A stretch of DNA of 64,000 nt from Bacteriovorax sp. (GTDB taxonomy: Bacteria > Bdellovibrionota > Bacteriovoracia > Bacteriovoracales > Bacteriovoracaceae), in contig JACMPM010000002.1 in assembly GCA_014377485.1 (NCBI GenBank), forward strand, positions 62,001 through 126,000, given 5' to 3'. The notes below the pieces were generated by a model, which saw only the letters and a program-made list of their open reading frames with translations, was not told where the DNA came from and did not search any database. Made by a program: the position numbers and the translations under genes. Every line of letters starts with the position of its first letter. Positions within the stretch are counted from its first letter, which is position 1. This document shows, one piece after another, positions 35,394-43,282 of this stretch.

Positions 35394-36278
35394 ATGAAAA
35401 TATTATTTAGTTTTATCATCGCAATTTGTTGCTTATATCTTCCCGTATTTCAAGCAAAAGCACTAGATAAAGATTGGAACTTTGACCCTAAAACTTCTTC
35501 TTTAATTCCTAAATACTTAGGTCTTGTGAAAGTCATGAACGGCAAAGCTGTCATTGGGGACCGAGAACTTAAAAAAGGATCGAAGATTTATAATAATGAC
35601 CTGGTTCAAACATCTGAAAAAAGTTTTGTAGTGATTGAAATGATAGACCTAACTGTCATTACCCTAGGCCCAAAATCTGATTTTAAAGTTGAAAACTGGG
35701 CTTATAGAACTAAAAATGACCGAGATGCTGTTTTTTCTGTGATTAAAGGTCAATGGCGAGCATTGATCAAATCTAAATCAAAAGACGATGATCAGCTAAA
35801 AATAAAAACTAACCTGGTAAGTATGGGAGTTAGAGGAACTGAGTTAATGGTGAATGTGAATACCATTGGCAACAAAGAGATTACTCAAATAGCTCTACTC
35901 GAAGGCCATATTCACCTACAAGGTGAAAGACCAGAGTTGCAACAAGATCTTCTCCCGGGCGATCACGCGGTCATCATTAAAGACCAAAAAGGTTTCGAGC
36001 ACAAAGATAGAAAATTAAAACCAGACGAAATTAAATCTTATCAAGAATACACTGCACCTGAAGTATTACGCTTACTCGACCTCGTCGTTTTTGATGGTGA
36101 AAAAGAAGCATCTAATTCTGGTTTAGAAACAGAAAAAATTGAGGTAAAAAACGATTCATCAGCTCTAGTTTTTAAATCAAATGACGAAGCAGTTAAGAAG
36201 AAAAAGGAAGCAGATAAGTCACTTAAAGATAATTTAGATATTCTCAACTCAACTCGAGAACATAACTTAAAAGAATAA
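35394..36278 (+). CDS. Exported FecR-domain protein
   Basis: 294 residues. Signal peptide 1-24, then a FecR-type domain (about 40-200): GKAVIGDRELKKGSKIYNND, SFVVIEMIDLTVITLGPKSD, and the NLVSMGVRGTELMV motif in which VRGT is typical. These domains in exported proteins are beta-rich, sometimes peptidoglycan-associated, modules. The C-terminal 70 residues are charged and helical. Not linked to a FecI sigma gene here, so iron signalling is unlikely. Confidence 0.85.
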   Translation: MKILFSFIIAICCLYLPVFQAKALDKDWNFDPKTSSLIPKYLGLVKVMNGKAVIGDRELKKGSKIYNNDLVQTSEKSFVVIEMIDLTVITLGPKSDFKVENWAYRTKNDRDAVFSVIKGQWRALIKSKSKDDDQLKIKTNLVSMGVRGTELMVNVNTIGNKEITQIALLEGHIHLQGERPELQQDLLPGDHAVIIKDQKGFEHKDRKLKPDEIKSYQEYTAPEVLRLLDLVVFDGEKEASNSGLETEKIEVKNDSSALVFKSNDEAVKKKKEADKSLKDNLDILNSTREHNLKE

Positions 36279-36405
36279 ACCACTCGGTGACATAGTGAAA
36301 AGTTCAGGATCACTTTAAATGTCAGAACGCACCCATTCAATTTTTTTTGTTTTGCATGGCCAAGAGTATTCAAAGTCTTGACGCTTTTTTTAACGCTCAT
36401 CCGAA

Positions 36406-36421
36406 TGGTACGTCGTCTGCA
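36406..36421 (+). promoter_or_regulatory. Sigma-54-type promoter before the L,D-transpeptidase-like gene
   Basis: TGGTACGTCGTCTGCA keeps GG-N10-GC, the ACG of the -24 box and TGCA of the -12 box; two positions differ (T for C, C for T). Predicted start is near 36432, 35 bp before the ATG at 36467. Confidence 0.6.
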
Positions 36422-36466
36422 TTATTGAATGTACCAAACTAAAAATTTTAAAAAAGGAGCTTCAGG

Positions 36467-37237
36467 ATGAAGCATAGTCAAAATACTAGACTGTTTTCAG
36501 TCTTCTTAAATGCACGTTTATATCTTCTAACTACACTGCTCTCATTGGGAATTCATGGCCTAGCTTTCGCGTCTGGAGCCAAGATGCCCGATGTAGCTAA
36601 TACAGGTACAATGACTGCCACGGATGGCACAGTTGCGGACAATACAAATCCCGGTGGATCAACTTCTGGATCATCAGGAACAGGTACGGGGAGCGTTGAC
36701 ACAGGAAGCGTCACCCCCATAGCTGATAAGTATTCTCATTTAGATCCGGGTCATGTGGTGCGAACGGCACTATTGAGCCAGGCCCTAACTTATTTCGATG
36801 CACATCAAAGTACTATTAAAAATAAAAAAGTTATTAGCATAATTGATTTTAAATTAAACAGTTCGAAAGAGCGTTTGTTTATTATTGATTTGGCAACTGG
36901 CCAAGTTGATACATATCTTGTTGCCGCAGGAAAAAATTCCGATCCAGACCATGATGGATTCGCGACTGTCTTCTCTAATGCTCCCAGTTCAGAAGCGAGC
37001 TCACTTGGATTTTACTTAACTGCTGAAACCTATGAAGGCGGACACGGTTATTCTTTAATGTTAGACGGACTCTCGAGCACTAACTCCAATGCCCGCAGTA
37101 GAGCAATCGTCATGCACCCAGCAGATTATGTCGCCGATGGTGGTAGAAGCTGGGGGTGTCCAGCGGTAGAATCTCGCTACTCAGTGCAGATCATAGATCA
37201 AATTAAAGGTGGCTCTATTATCTTTGCTTCAAATTAA
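36467..37237 (+). CDS. Exported murein L,D-transpeptidase-family protein (YkuD_2 type)
   Basis: 256 residues. Signal region to about 36, then a low-complexity Gly/Ser/Thr linker (about 55-82). The catalytic domain has SLGFYLTAETYEGGHGYS, IVMHPADYVADGG with the conserved His, and SWGCPAVES with the nucleophile Cys. It matches the murein L,D-transpeptidase catalytic-domain family. Such enzymes make or exchange 3-3 crosslinks or attach groups to peptidoglycan. The ATG has AAGGAG upstream. Monocistronic between a sigma-54-type promoter and a strong terminator. Confidence 0.88.
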   Translation: MKHSQNTRLFSVFLNARLYLLTTLLSLGIHGLAFASGAKMPDVANTGTMTATDGTVADNTNPGGSTSGSSGTGTGSVDTGSVTPIADKYSHLDPGHVVRTALLSQALTYFDAHQSTIKNKKVISIIDFKLNSSKERLFIIDLATGQVDTYLVAAGKNSDPDHDGFATVFSNAPSSEASSLGFYLTAETYEGGHGYSLMLDGLSSTNSNARSRAIVMHPADYVADGGRSWGCPAVESRYSVQIIDQIKGGSIIFASN

Positions 37238-37250
37238 TTAAAATGTTTAT

Positions 37251-37280
37251 AAACAAAGGCTCCGAATGGAGCCTTTGTTT
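37251..37280. terminator. Bidirectional intrinsic terminator
   Basis: AAACAAAGGCTCC (37251-37263) and GGAGCCTTTGTTT (37268-37280) form a perfect 13-bp stem around GAAT. It ends the transpeptidase transcript and probably also the convergent ice-binding-like gene, whose stop (37279) overlaps it. Confidence 0.8.
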
Positions 37281-38070
37281 ATGGTTTATTTATTGTCGCT
37301 TGATCCAAATTAATATAGCCATTTTTTGCAAAGACCCTTCCCGTGAGTAAAGATTGATTCTTCATCTCTACAGACTGCTGAGCAATAATGGTACCAGCCA
37401 TCACACTTCCCGAACCAAGTACCGCGCCTCCAGCAACTTGCCAAAATATATTTTGAGCTTTTGCTCCACCTCTTAGAGTGAGGTGAACATCACTGGCCAC
37501 TTTAAAATTGGCAGAAATTTTAAAAATCCAAACATCTGTATCTGATCCTTCGATTGTAAAATCGTTTTTAATTACGAGATCGCCGCTCCACTTATAACAA
37601 CCGGTCGCTAATATTTTTCCACTTAGCTCCCCTCCATATAATCCAATCTTATCGTTATCTGGAGTAATGGTCACCGCTTCCTTGTAAGCTGTGACCATAT
37701 CAGCTATTGCATTATTTAAAAAAATGGTTGAGGTCGCTTCATCATCGCTTGCCAAAATATCTTGCGCTCCGCCCTTCACCTCAATTGGATCAAGGATAAT
37801 CTGTCCTCTGGTTCCAGGAAGAAGCCCTACTTTTCCATCAATAGATGAATTGGGAATTGAGTAAATATTTGCGTAAGCGAGAATTGAAAAATTTTCGGCC
37901 AGACCAATTTTTATAGGTTTCAAAACCCTAGGATGTGGAATTTCAATTTTGCTAACTCCACTCCTTTTCTCATCAGAAGCTTTTTTTCCACAACCATTAA
38001 TGAGCAACAAAATGGCAACTAATGAAGATGCAATTGCCGAAGTGATCTTGGGGGGTTTTGTCAGCTTCAT
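37279..38070 (-). CDS. Lipoprotein with ice-binding-like (DUF3494) domain
   Basis: 263 residues. The lipobox LINGC puts the lipid-anchored Cys near residue 27. The domain (about 55-260) has the DUF3494 repeats: SSIDGKVGLLPGTRGQI, KIGLYGGELSGKILATGCYKW, DTDVWIFKISANFKVASDV, GGAKAQNIFWQVAGG and GTIIAQQSVEMKNQSLLTGR. The fold is a beta-helix. Some members bind ice, but many DUF3494 proteins act as adhesins or matrix proteins. A paralogue lies at 59098. Probably displayed on the envelope. Confidence 0.88.
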   Translation of the reverse strand: MKLTKPPKITSAIASSLVAILLLINGCGKKASDEKRSGVSKIEIPHPRVLKPIKIGLAENFSILAYANIYSIPNSSIDGKVGLLPGTRGQIILDPIEVKGGAQDILASDDEATSTIFLNNAIADMVTAYKEAVTITPDNDKIGLYGGELSGKILATGCYKWSGDLVIKNDFTIEGSDTDVWIFKISANFKVASDVHLTLRGGAKAQNIFWQVAGGAVLGSGSVMAGTIIAQQSVEMKNQSLLTGRVFAKNGYINLDQATINKP

Positions 38071-38366
38071 AATTTATAATCTCCTTAATTGATTTCTATT
38101 TAGTAAGACTTTACAAATGATGATTGAGAATCTTTGAAAAAATAAATATCAATTGGAGATGAGTTGCATATGAATTGATTATGCTAAATACCACTGCAAT
38201 TCTGTCTGAAATTATTTAAATAAAGTATCTATGCCTATAGATAAACTCTTGAAGAATATAATTTTAATATATTTTTCTAGTTTTTTTTACAGGACTACTA
38301 TTGAGAAGGATTTTTTCTCTCCGTTTTTTTTCTATAAACGAACAATTAACAAGTAGGAAAATTTTT

Positions 38367-39653
38367 ATGAAAAAATGTATCCCTTCTTCTTTTTTTCTTA
38401 TTCTCTTTATTTTTCTCTTTTCTAATATCTACCTTCCACTAGTACATGCAGAGAGCCAATCTACGACAGGTTACAAAGATTTCCCAAGTACGGAATACAG
38501 AGTTGGTCTCTATCAGGATACTGTTCTTGATTTAGACAAAATTACCCATATTATTATTGTCGGCTCTGCTGTTAAAGAAGATTCAGATCAATTTTTTCAA
38601 TCGGGTTTATCGAGAGGTTACCGCTACAAAGAATTATACCCAGATCATCAGGTGGTGATAATGAGTAGCCCTGATGTTTTAAATACAACTGACGACCAGG
38701 TTTTTGAAAAATATAATATAATTGTTATTAAAAAAGTTTTAGAAAAATTTACCGCAAAAAATATGTTGATTGAAATGAATCTTTTTAATCGTATAGCAAG
38801 TTTTGATATTTTTGGTCATTCATCTCCATGGGCGATGAAAATTGGGGATATGAATGCTGCTTTCTCTCCCTACGAACATATTACGGCCTTAAAACTTTTA
38901 AGATCAAAATTATTACCTAATGCTTTTGCCACCCTCAATGCCTGCAATACAGGATTCATCATTGCTCCTGACTTAAGTGAAATTTTACAAATTCCGGTTG
39001 CCGGTGCCCTTACAAGTTCAATGTTTGAGAGAATTGGAGCTGATGGACATTGGTACAAAGAATCTGATGCCATCAAAGGAAATTATGTTGAAGTGAATAA
39101 ATTTAGTTATAACCAATCAGTTTTATGTTCGTTAGGTCTCTGCAATAGAATGAAACCTTCACGAGAAAATTATTATTCAGTCTGGGGACATTTCACAGAA
39201 GGCGGATTAAGTTTCAGTAAATTTTTCTGCAAATTTAATAATAGCGACGGGCACTGTGAAAGAGGAATGGCCAATTCTCTTTTTGGCTTTCCCTCAGTTC
39301 TCCCCTTGTCCCTGAATTCAAATTCTGACGATTTTAAAGCTATTGTTTTTGATTGGCTCTGCTCTACAGGTGGCGATAGAGATTATTATCAAAAATGCAT
39401 GACCGGTATTGAAGACGCAATTGCACGTTACGATCTTGTCTATCAAGCTCATCCAAGCAATGAATTAATGTGTGACTTTAAGTCTTGCAACTCTACAGTT
39501 ATTTGTCAAAATGATCCTGTCAATGGACCAATACTCGGAACATGTCATTTGAATACTCCGATAAATCCTGAACCTACAAATGCTGCACGAGAATTTATAA
39601 GTTTTATGAAAGGATTTGATGATCTCCATAGACCGGATTTAAAAATTAAATAA
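38367..39653 (+). CDS. Secreted caspase-like (clan CD type) protein, putative
   Basis: 428 residues from ATG 38367 (AGGA upstream; it yields the signal peptide SSFFLILFIFLFSNIYLPLVHA). ASFDIFGHSSPWAMKIG (H151) and FATLNACNTGFIIAP (C193) form a His-Cys pair 42 residues apart, each at the end of a hydrophobic strand, as in caspase/CHAT-type peptidases. The C-terminal 200 residues are Cys-rich (about 12 Cys), suggesting disulfides outside the cytoplasm. No closer family recognised. Peptidase activity is inferred from the dyad only. The 3' end overlaps the convergent kinase gene by 8 bp. Confidence 0.55.
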   Translation: MKKCIPSSFFLILFIFLFSNIYLPLVHAESQSTTGYKDFPSTEYRVGLYQDTVLDLDKITHIIIVGSAVKEDSDQFFQSGLSRGYRYKELYPDHQVVIMSSPDVLNTTDDQVFEKYNIIVIKKVLEKFTAKNMLIEMNLFNRIASFDIFGHSSPWAMKIGDMNAAFSPYEHITALKLLRSKLLPNAFATLNACNTGFIIAPDLSEILQIPVAGALTSSMFERIGADGHWYKESDAIKGNYVEVNKFSYNQSVLCSLGLCNRMKPSRENYYSVWGHFTEGGLSFSKFFCKFNNSDGHCERGMANSLFGFPSVLPLSLNSNSDDFKAIVFDWLCSTGGDRDYYQKCMTGIEDAIARYDLVYQAHPSNELMCDFKSCNSTVICQNDPVNGPILGTCHLNTPINPEPTNAAREFISFMKGFDDLHRPDLKIK

Positions 39654-41319
39654 GAGGTAGTTCAACTGTAAAAGTCGAACCCACGCCAATTTCACTCTCC
39701 AAGTGAATTTCGCCACCGTGAGCCTCTACAATGTCTTTAGCAATAGAAAGCCCTAGCCCCAGCCCACTGACATCATTTGGGGAGACAGCACGTTCAAATC
39801 GAGAAAAAATTCTTTTTTGATCATTAATATTTATTCCCATCCCTTTATCACTGATACAGAAATAGGCTTTTTTACTTTGTTGTTTCGCTTGTACTTTTAT
39901 TTTAAGTGGCTTCCCCAGGCCGTACTTCATAGCATTGGTTAAAAGATTTGCAATAACTTGCTCTAATCGATATGGATCGGCATCAATCCACACTTCTCCG
40001 TTAGAATCGAAGGATACGACTTTTGATATTTCTTCCAATTGCGGACGAAATCTTTCAACGACTTCATTGGCGAGAACACTCAAATCAATTCTTTCTTTTT
40101 TAAGTGAAAGTCTTCCAAGTCGCATCCGGGAAATATCCAACATATCGTCTATCAAATGATTGAGCCTTTCTAATTGTTTGATATCCGATTCAAACATAAG
40201 TTTTAGTTTTTCAAGGGCAAACGCTTCGGTGTTTCCTTTTATTAATTGTCTTCTTCGCATCTGACTTTGAAGAGTAAGACTGGTTAAGGGTGTTTTTAAT
40301 TCATGTGAAGCAATTGATAAAAAGGCGTCACGAGCTTTTATAGAATCCTGAAGAATTTGATAAAGTTTGGCATTATCCATTGCAATGCCTGCATGGGCCG
40401 CAAGGCCTTCAATAATTTCTTCATCTTGTTTGGTAAAAACCCCGACCTCTTTATGCCCAAAAATTAGAACACCTAAAACTTCACTACTTTTTGAAAAAAC
40501 ACAAACGCCCAAATAACTTTTGATTGGTAAAAGCTCTGAGGGCAACTTGGAAAAAGGTGATTGTTCTACAAATCGTGGATCATGAGTAATATCGTCAGAT
40601 CGAATAGTTCCATGGCTCTCAAGAGTTTGTTTTAGAACGTCAAGGGTGCAAGGATTGGGAAATTGAGAAAACATCTCTCTTGTAACACCTGAAACTGCAT
40701 AACGAAAATCTTTTCCATTTCTTTCTTTTAGAGAATAAAAAAAGACTCCAAAATCGGCGTCTGATATATCTGCAGCAACATCCGTAACGAATTGAACGAT
40801 TTCTTCAATATTTAATTTAGAAGTGAGATTTTGCCCAATACGATTGACAATGGAAAGCGTACGAAGAGATTCATCGCGTTCATTGAGAGCAAGTTTGACA
40901 AATTCGGCTGCGGCTTCTTCAATTCCTATGTCAATAAAAGCATTAATTAGCTTGAGATCAAACATCGATAGATCAGAAGCATTTGAGGCCAAATAATTAA
41001 AGATAACTTTCCGAAAAATATTATAATCGCCAATAATTTGATCTAAAGTATAATTGGGTAATTTAAAACGTTGATAACTATGCTCTTTTGAAACATCTTT
41101 ATTTTTTATTAAAGTTTCATTCCAGTTGGGAACTCTTAGAGCTTCTAAAAGTGTTACAAAAAAAATCTCAATATGATTTTTGATTTCTTTATCATTCTTA
41201 CCTTTAGTGGCACTAAGTTCAGCCCGAACATTATTAAGCCAATCTTTCATTATTAAAGATTTATTATTTTCAAGCATATCCGCGATGGGATTCTTAGTAA
41301 TTTGCTGGGTACTGATCAC
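39646..41319 (-). CDS. Soluble sensor histidine kinase (RsbRD-like, GAF, HisKA, HATPase)
   Basis: 557 residues from GTG 41319, chosen because GAGGG lies just upstream; TTG 41382 would add 21 residues with no ribosome site. Order: an RsbRD-N-like helical domain (about 10-125, with SYQRFKLPNYTLDQIIGDYN), GAF (about 150-320), H-box [18 protein letters not shown], then N-box QVIANLLTNAMKYG and GLGLGLSIAKDIV of the HATPase. No membrane helix, so it reads a cytoplasmic signal. No response regulator is adjacent. It lies near two further kinases of the same style. Confidence 0.88.
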   Translation of the reverse strand: MISTQQITKNPIADMLENNKSLIMKDWLNNVRAELSATKGKNDKEIKNHIEIFFVTLLEALRVPNWNETLIKNKDVSKEHSYQRFKLPNYTLDQIIGDYNIFRKVIFNYLASNASDLSMFDLKLINAFIDIGIEEAAAEFVKLALNERDESLRTLSIVNRIGQNLTSKLNIEEIVQFVTDVAADISDADFGVFFYSLKERNGKDFRYAVSGVTREMFSQFPNPCTLDVLKQTLESHGTIRSDDITHDPRFVEQSPFSKLPSELLPIKSYLGVCVFSKSSEVLGVLIFGHKEVGVFTKQDEEIIEGLAAHAGIAMDNAKLYQILQDSIKARDAFLSIASHELKTPLTSLTLQSQMRRRQLIKGNTEAFALEKLKLMFESDIKQLERLNHLIDDMLDISRMRLGRLSLKKERIDLSVLANEVVERFRPQLEEISKVVSFDSNGEVWIDADPYRLEQVIANLLTNAMKYGLGKPLKIKVQAKQQSKKAYFCISDKGMGININDQKRIFSRFERAVSPNDVSGLGLGLSIAKDIVEAHGGEIHLESEIGVGSTFTVELPLI

Positions 41320-41459
41320 AAGATATCCCTCAGAAAGAATCAAGTGTTTAAGCAAAAAATAATTTACCACGCGAGATTTCAACTAATCAACATCAACTAT
41401 TTTTAACAATAAAATATACGTTCAATAATTAAAAAATATATATTTCAAACTAAGAAAAC

Positions 41460-41475
41460 TGGCTTATCTTTTGCA
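41460..41475 (+). promoter_or_regulatory. Sigma-54-type promoter before the GlsB/YeaQ-like gene
   Basis: TGGCTTATCTTTTGCA keeps TGGC, GG-N10-GC and TTGCA, but lacks the ACG of the -24 box. Predicted start is near 41486, 58 bp before the ATG. Confidence 0.5.
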
Positions 41476-41543
41476 ACAATTAGACTTGAATATGCAATAG
41501 CATTCATATTCATGAAAATAAATTTCTATCACAGGAGTAATTT

Positions 41544-41801
41544 ATGAGCATTATAGGAACAATTATCATTGGTTTTTTTGTTGGCTTAGTCGCTCGCTTC
41601 ATTAAACCGGGCGATGACAAGATGGGATTATTATTTACCACTATGGTTGGTATAGTTGGAGCATTTGTTGGAAAATTTATCGGTCAAGCCGTGGGTGTCT
41701 ATCGAGCGGATGAGCCAGCAGGATTCGTTGGTGCGGTCATTGGTGCGGTTCTTGTATTGACACTTTTAAAAGTTACCAATAACCGTAGAATTACCCATTA
41801 A
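41544..41801 (+). CDS. GlsB/YeaQ/YmgE-family membrane protein
   Basis: 85 residues with three hydrophobic segments: IIGTIIIGFFVGLVARFIKPG, GLLFTTMVGIVGAFVGKFIG and FVGAVIGAVLVLTLL. This is the transglycosylase-associated protein family, often stress-induced and of unproven biochemical role. AGGAG lies before the ATG. Inner membrane. Confidence 0.9.
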   Translation: MSIIGTIIIGFFVGLVARFIKPGDDKMGLLFTTMVGIVGAFVGKFIGQAVGVYRADEPAGFVGAVIGAVLVLTLLKVTNNRRITH

Positions 41802-41809
41802 AATTTTAA

Positions 41810-42349
41810 CTAAGGCGTTAGGTCATCAATTTTTTTAACTTTAACTAAGTACAGATTTTTAATGATTACACCTGAATAATTTCCGTCCGGTGTTGTTTGC
41901 GCTTCTACTCTTTCAGAAAATGTAACCATATGAGAAACATCAAAGTCGTGTCCTGTCCCATCATTTGTAAATCCAACGAAAAAAGTGTAGCTGCCGCCCC
42001 CAGACATCCATCCGCCTCGTCCAAATGAAGTTCTCACTTCACTGGTTAAAGTCACTTCGCCACAACCATCAATCCATGGTTTTTCGGGCGTACTGTTCTT
42101 ATTGCAATTTTCTATTTCTAGGTTTGATTTTAGTTTGGAGAGAATTGATTTTTTATCACTGAGCATATCTTTAATGAATTTAGCATTCTCAAGTCCATCA
42201 ACATAAATTGCAGCCTGAATTGATTTTTTCTCTTCCGTTTCAATTTTCACGCGCGCTTCAAAGGAATTCATTTTTGTATAAGTGCGTTTTTCGGAAGCCG
42301 AAGCATTTAATGATACCAAAACGATAAGGCCTAATAAGATTGTTTTCAT
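41810..42349 (-). CDS. Exported protein of unknown function
   Basis: 179 residues from ATG 42349, with GGAGG directly upstream; 42433 is too early. The signal peptide MKTILLGLIVLVSLNASA leads to a soluble mature part with two Cys (IENCNKN, DGCGEV) and a Gly-rich loop (SFGRGGWMSGGGSYTF). No family recognised. Likely periplasmic or secreted. Confidence 0.7.
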   Translation of the reverse strand: MKTILLGLIVLVSLNASASEKRTYTKMNSFEARVKIETEEKKSIQAAIYVDGLENAKFIKDMLSDKKSILSKLKSNLEIENCNKNSTPEKPWIDGCGEVTLTSEVRTSFGRGGWMSGGGSYTFFVGFTNDGTGHDFDVSHMVTFSERVEAQTTPDGNYSGVIIKNLYLVKVKKIDDLTP

Positions 42350-42466
42350 TTTTACCTCCATTATCCGTAAGCTCGGGATGAATAATGGAGTAAAAATTTT
42401 GAAAATAAAAATATTAATTTGAAATGATAGCAATAGAAAAACACTATGGGTGAATAAAATCTTGGA

Positions 42467-42727
42467 TTAAATGATATTCAATCCTAAACTTTTTTTGACA
42501 AACGCCATTTTCTGATCGATTTCCTTATCCATGGCATGGAGATTTTGTTGTTTTGTTTCTTCATGCTCTTTAGCTGCAATTTTTCGCCCTTCCATGATTC
42601 GATCTCTATCGTGAAACACTCGAATTCGCTCTTCATCGTGTTTACGATTAAACTCTACTTTTTCTTTAAGTCGACTCTCATGTGCAAAGTATTCTTGGTT
42701 CAAGATTTTCTTGTCGGAAATATTCAT
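42467..42727 (-). CDS. Small charged helical protein, unknown
   Basis: 86 residues, very rich in Lys, Glu, His and Arg (VEFNRKHDEERIRVFHDRDR), probably one long helix or coiled coil, with no signal peptide. GGAGA lies before the ATG. No family recognised. Confidence 0.6.
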   Translation of the reverse strand: MNISDKKILNQEYFAHESRLKEKVEFNRKHDEERIRVFHDRDRIMEGRKIAAKEHEETKQQNLHAMDKEIDQKMAFVKKSLGLNII

Positions 42728-42923
42728 TACTCATTTCTCCAAGTGACTCGTATTAGAATTATATAATGGTTTGGTGAGTCTGCATGTATTTAGGTGAAAT
42801 ACCGCGTAAGTGGACGAAAGTAATATTAGGTAAAACCCACTGTCTAAAAAATTGACAGTAATAAATAGCATAAATTTATTGCACATTGGATTTTGACTGA
42901 GCTTTCATTAAAATTACTCAATT

Positions 42924-43115
42924 TTAGATTTTATTGAAATGAGCTTGGCATTGACTACTCCGCTTACCATCGTTGAGACATAGCCAATCTTGTTTAAAAA
43001 TAGTTTTAATATCGAGTGCTTGAAAATCAACTTCTTCTGCAGGTATTTCTCAAGTGCCAAAAAATGGATGGTGATCTGAGACAATTTTTTCAAGTACTAA
43101 TTCCTTTTTACTGAT
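42924..43115 (-). pseudogene. Remnant of an endonuclease/exonuclease/phosphatase-family protein
   Basis: The minus strand encodes KKELVLEKIVSDHHPFFGT, then an in-frame TGA, then PAEEVDFQALDIKTIFKQDW and a short tail to TAA at 42924. The SDHHP motif is the C-terminal catalytic His signature of EEP nucleases/phosphatases. There is no start, and a TAA lies at 43116. About 64 codons remain of a family normally of 250-350 residues. The rest of 42728-43282 holds nothing else that I can support. Confidence 0.6.
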
Positions 43116-43282
43116 TTAAGAAAGTAAGTAAAGTTCTTTATAGTTAAAAAAATGGGAAATAGACTCTACAATTGTTAATCATTGATAACAGTCTCAAGGT
43201 TTGATTTAAACTTGAGTAATTCTTGCAAACACTTCAATCTTTATACTAAATTAACCTGATTACTTTTTCTAAGGAGAATTTA

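Noticed and set aside
38155-38175. TTGGAGATGAGTTGCAT as a sigma-54 site before the caspase-like gene
   Set aside because: Spacing is 9 bp and it lies about 200 bp upstream.
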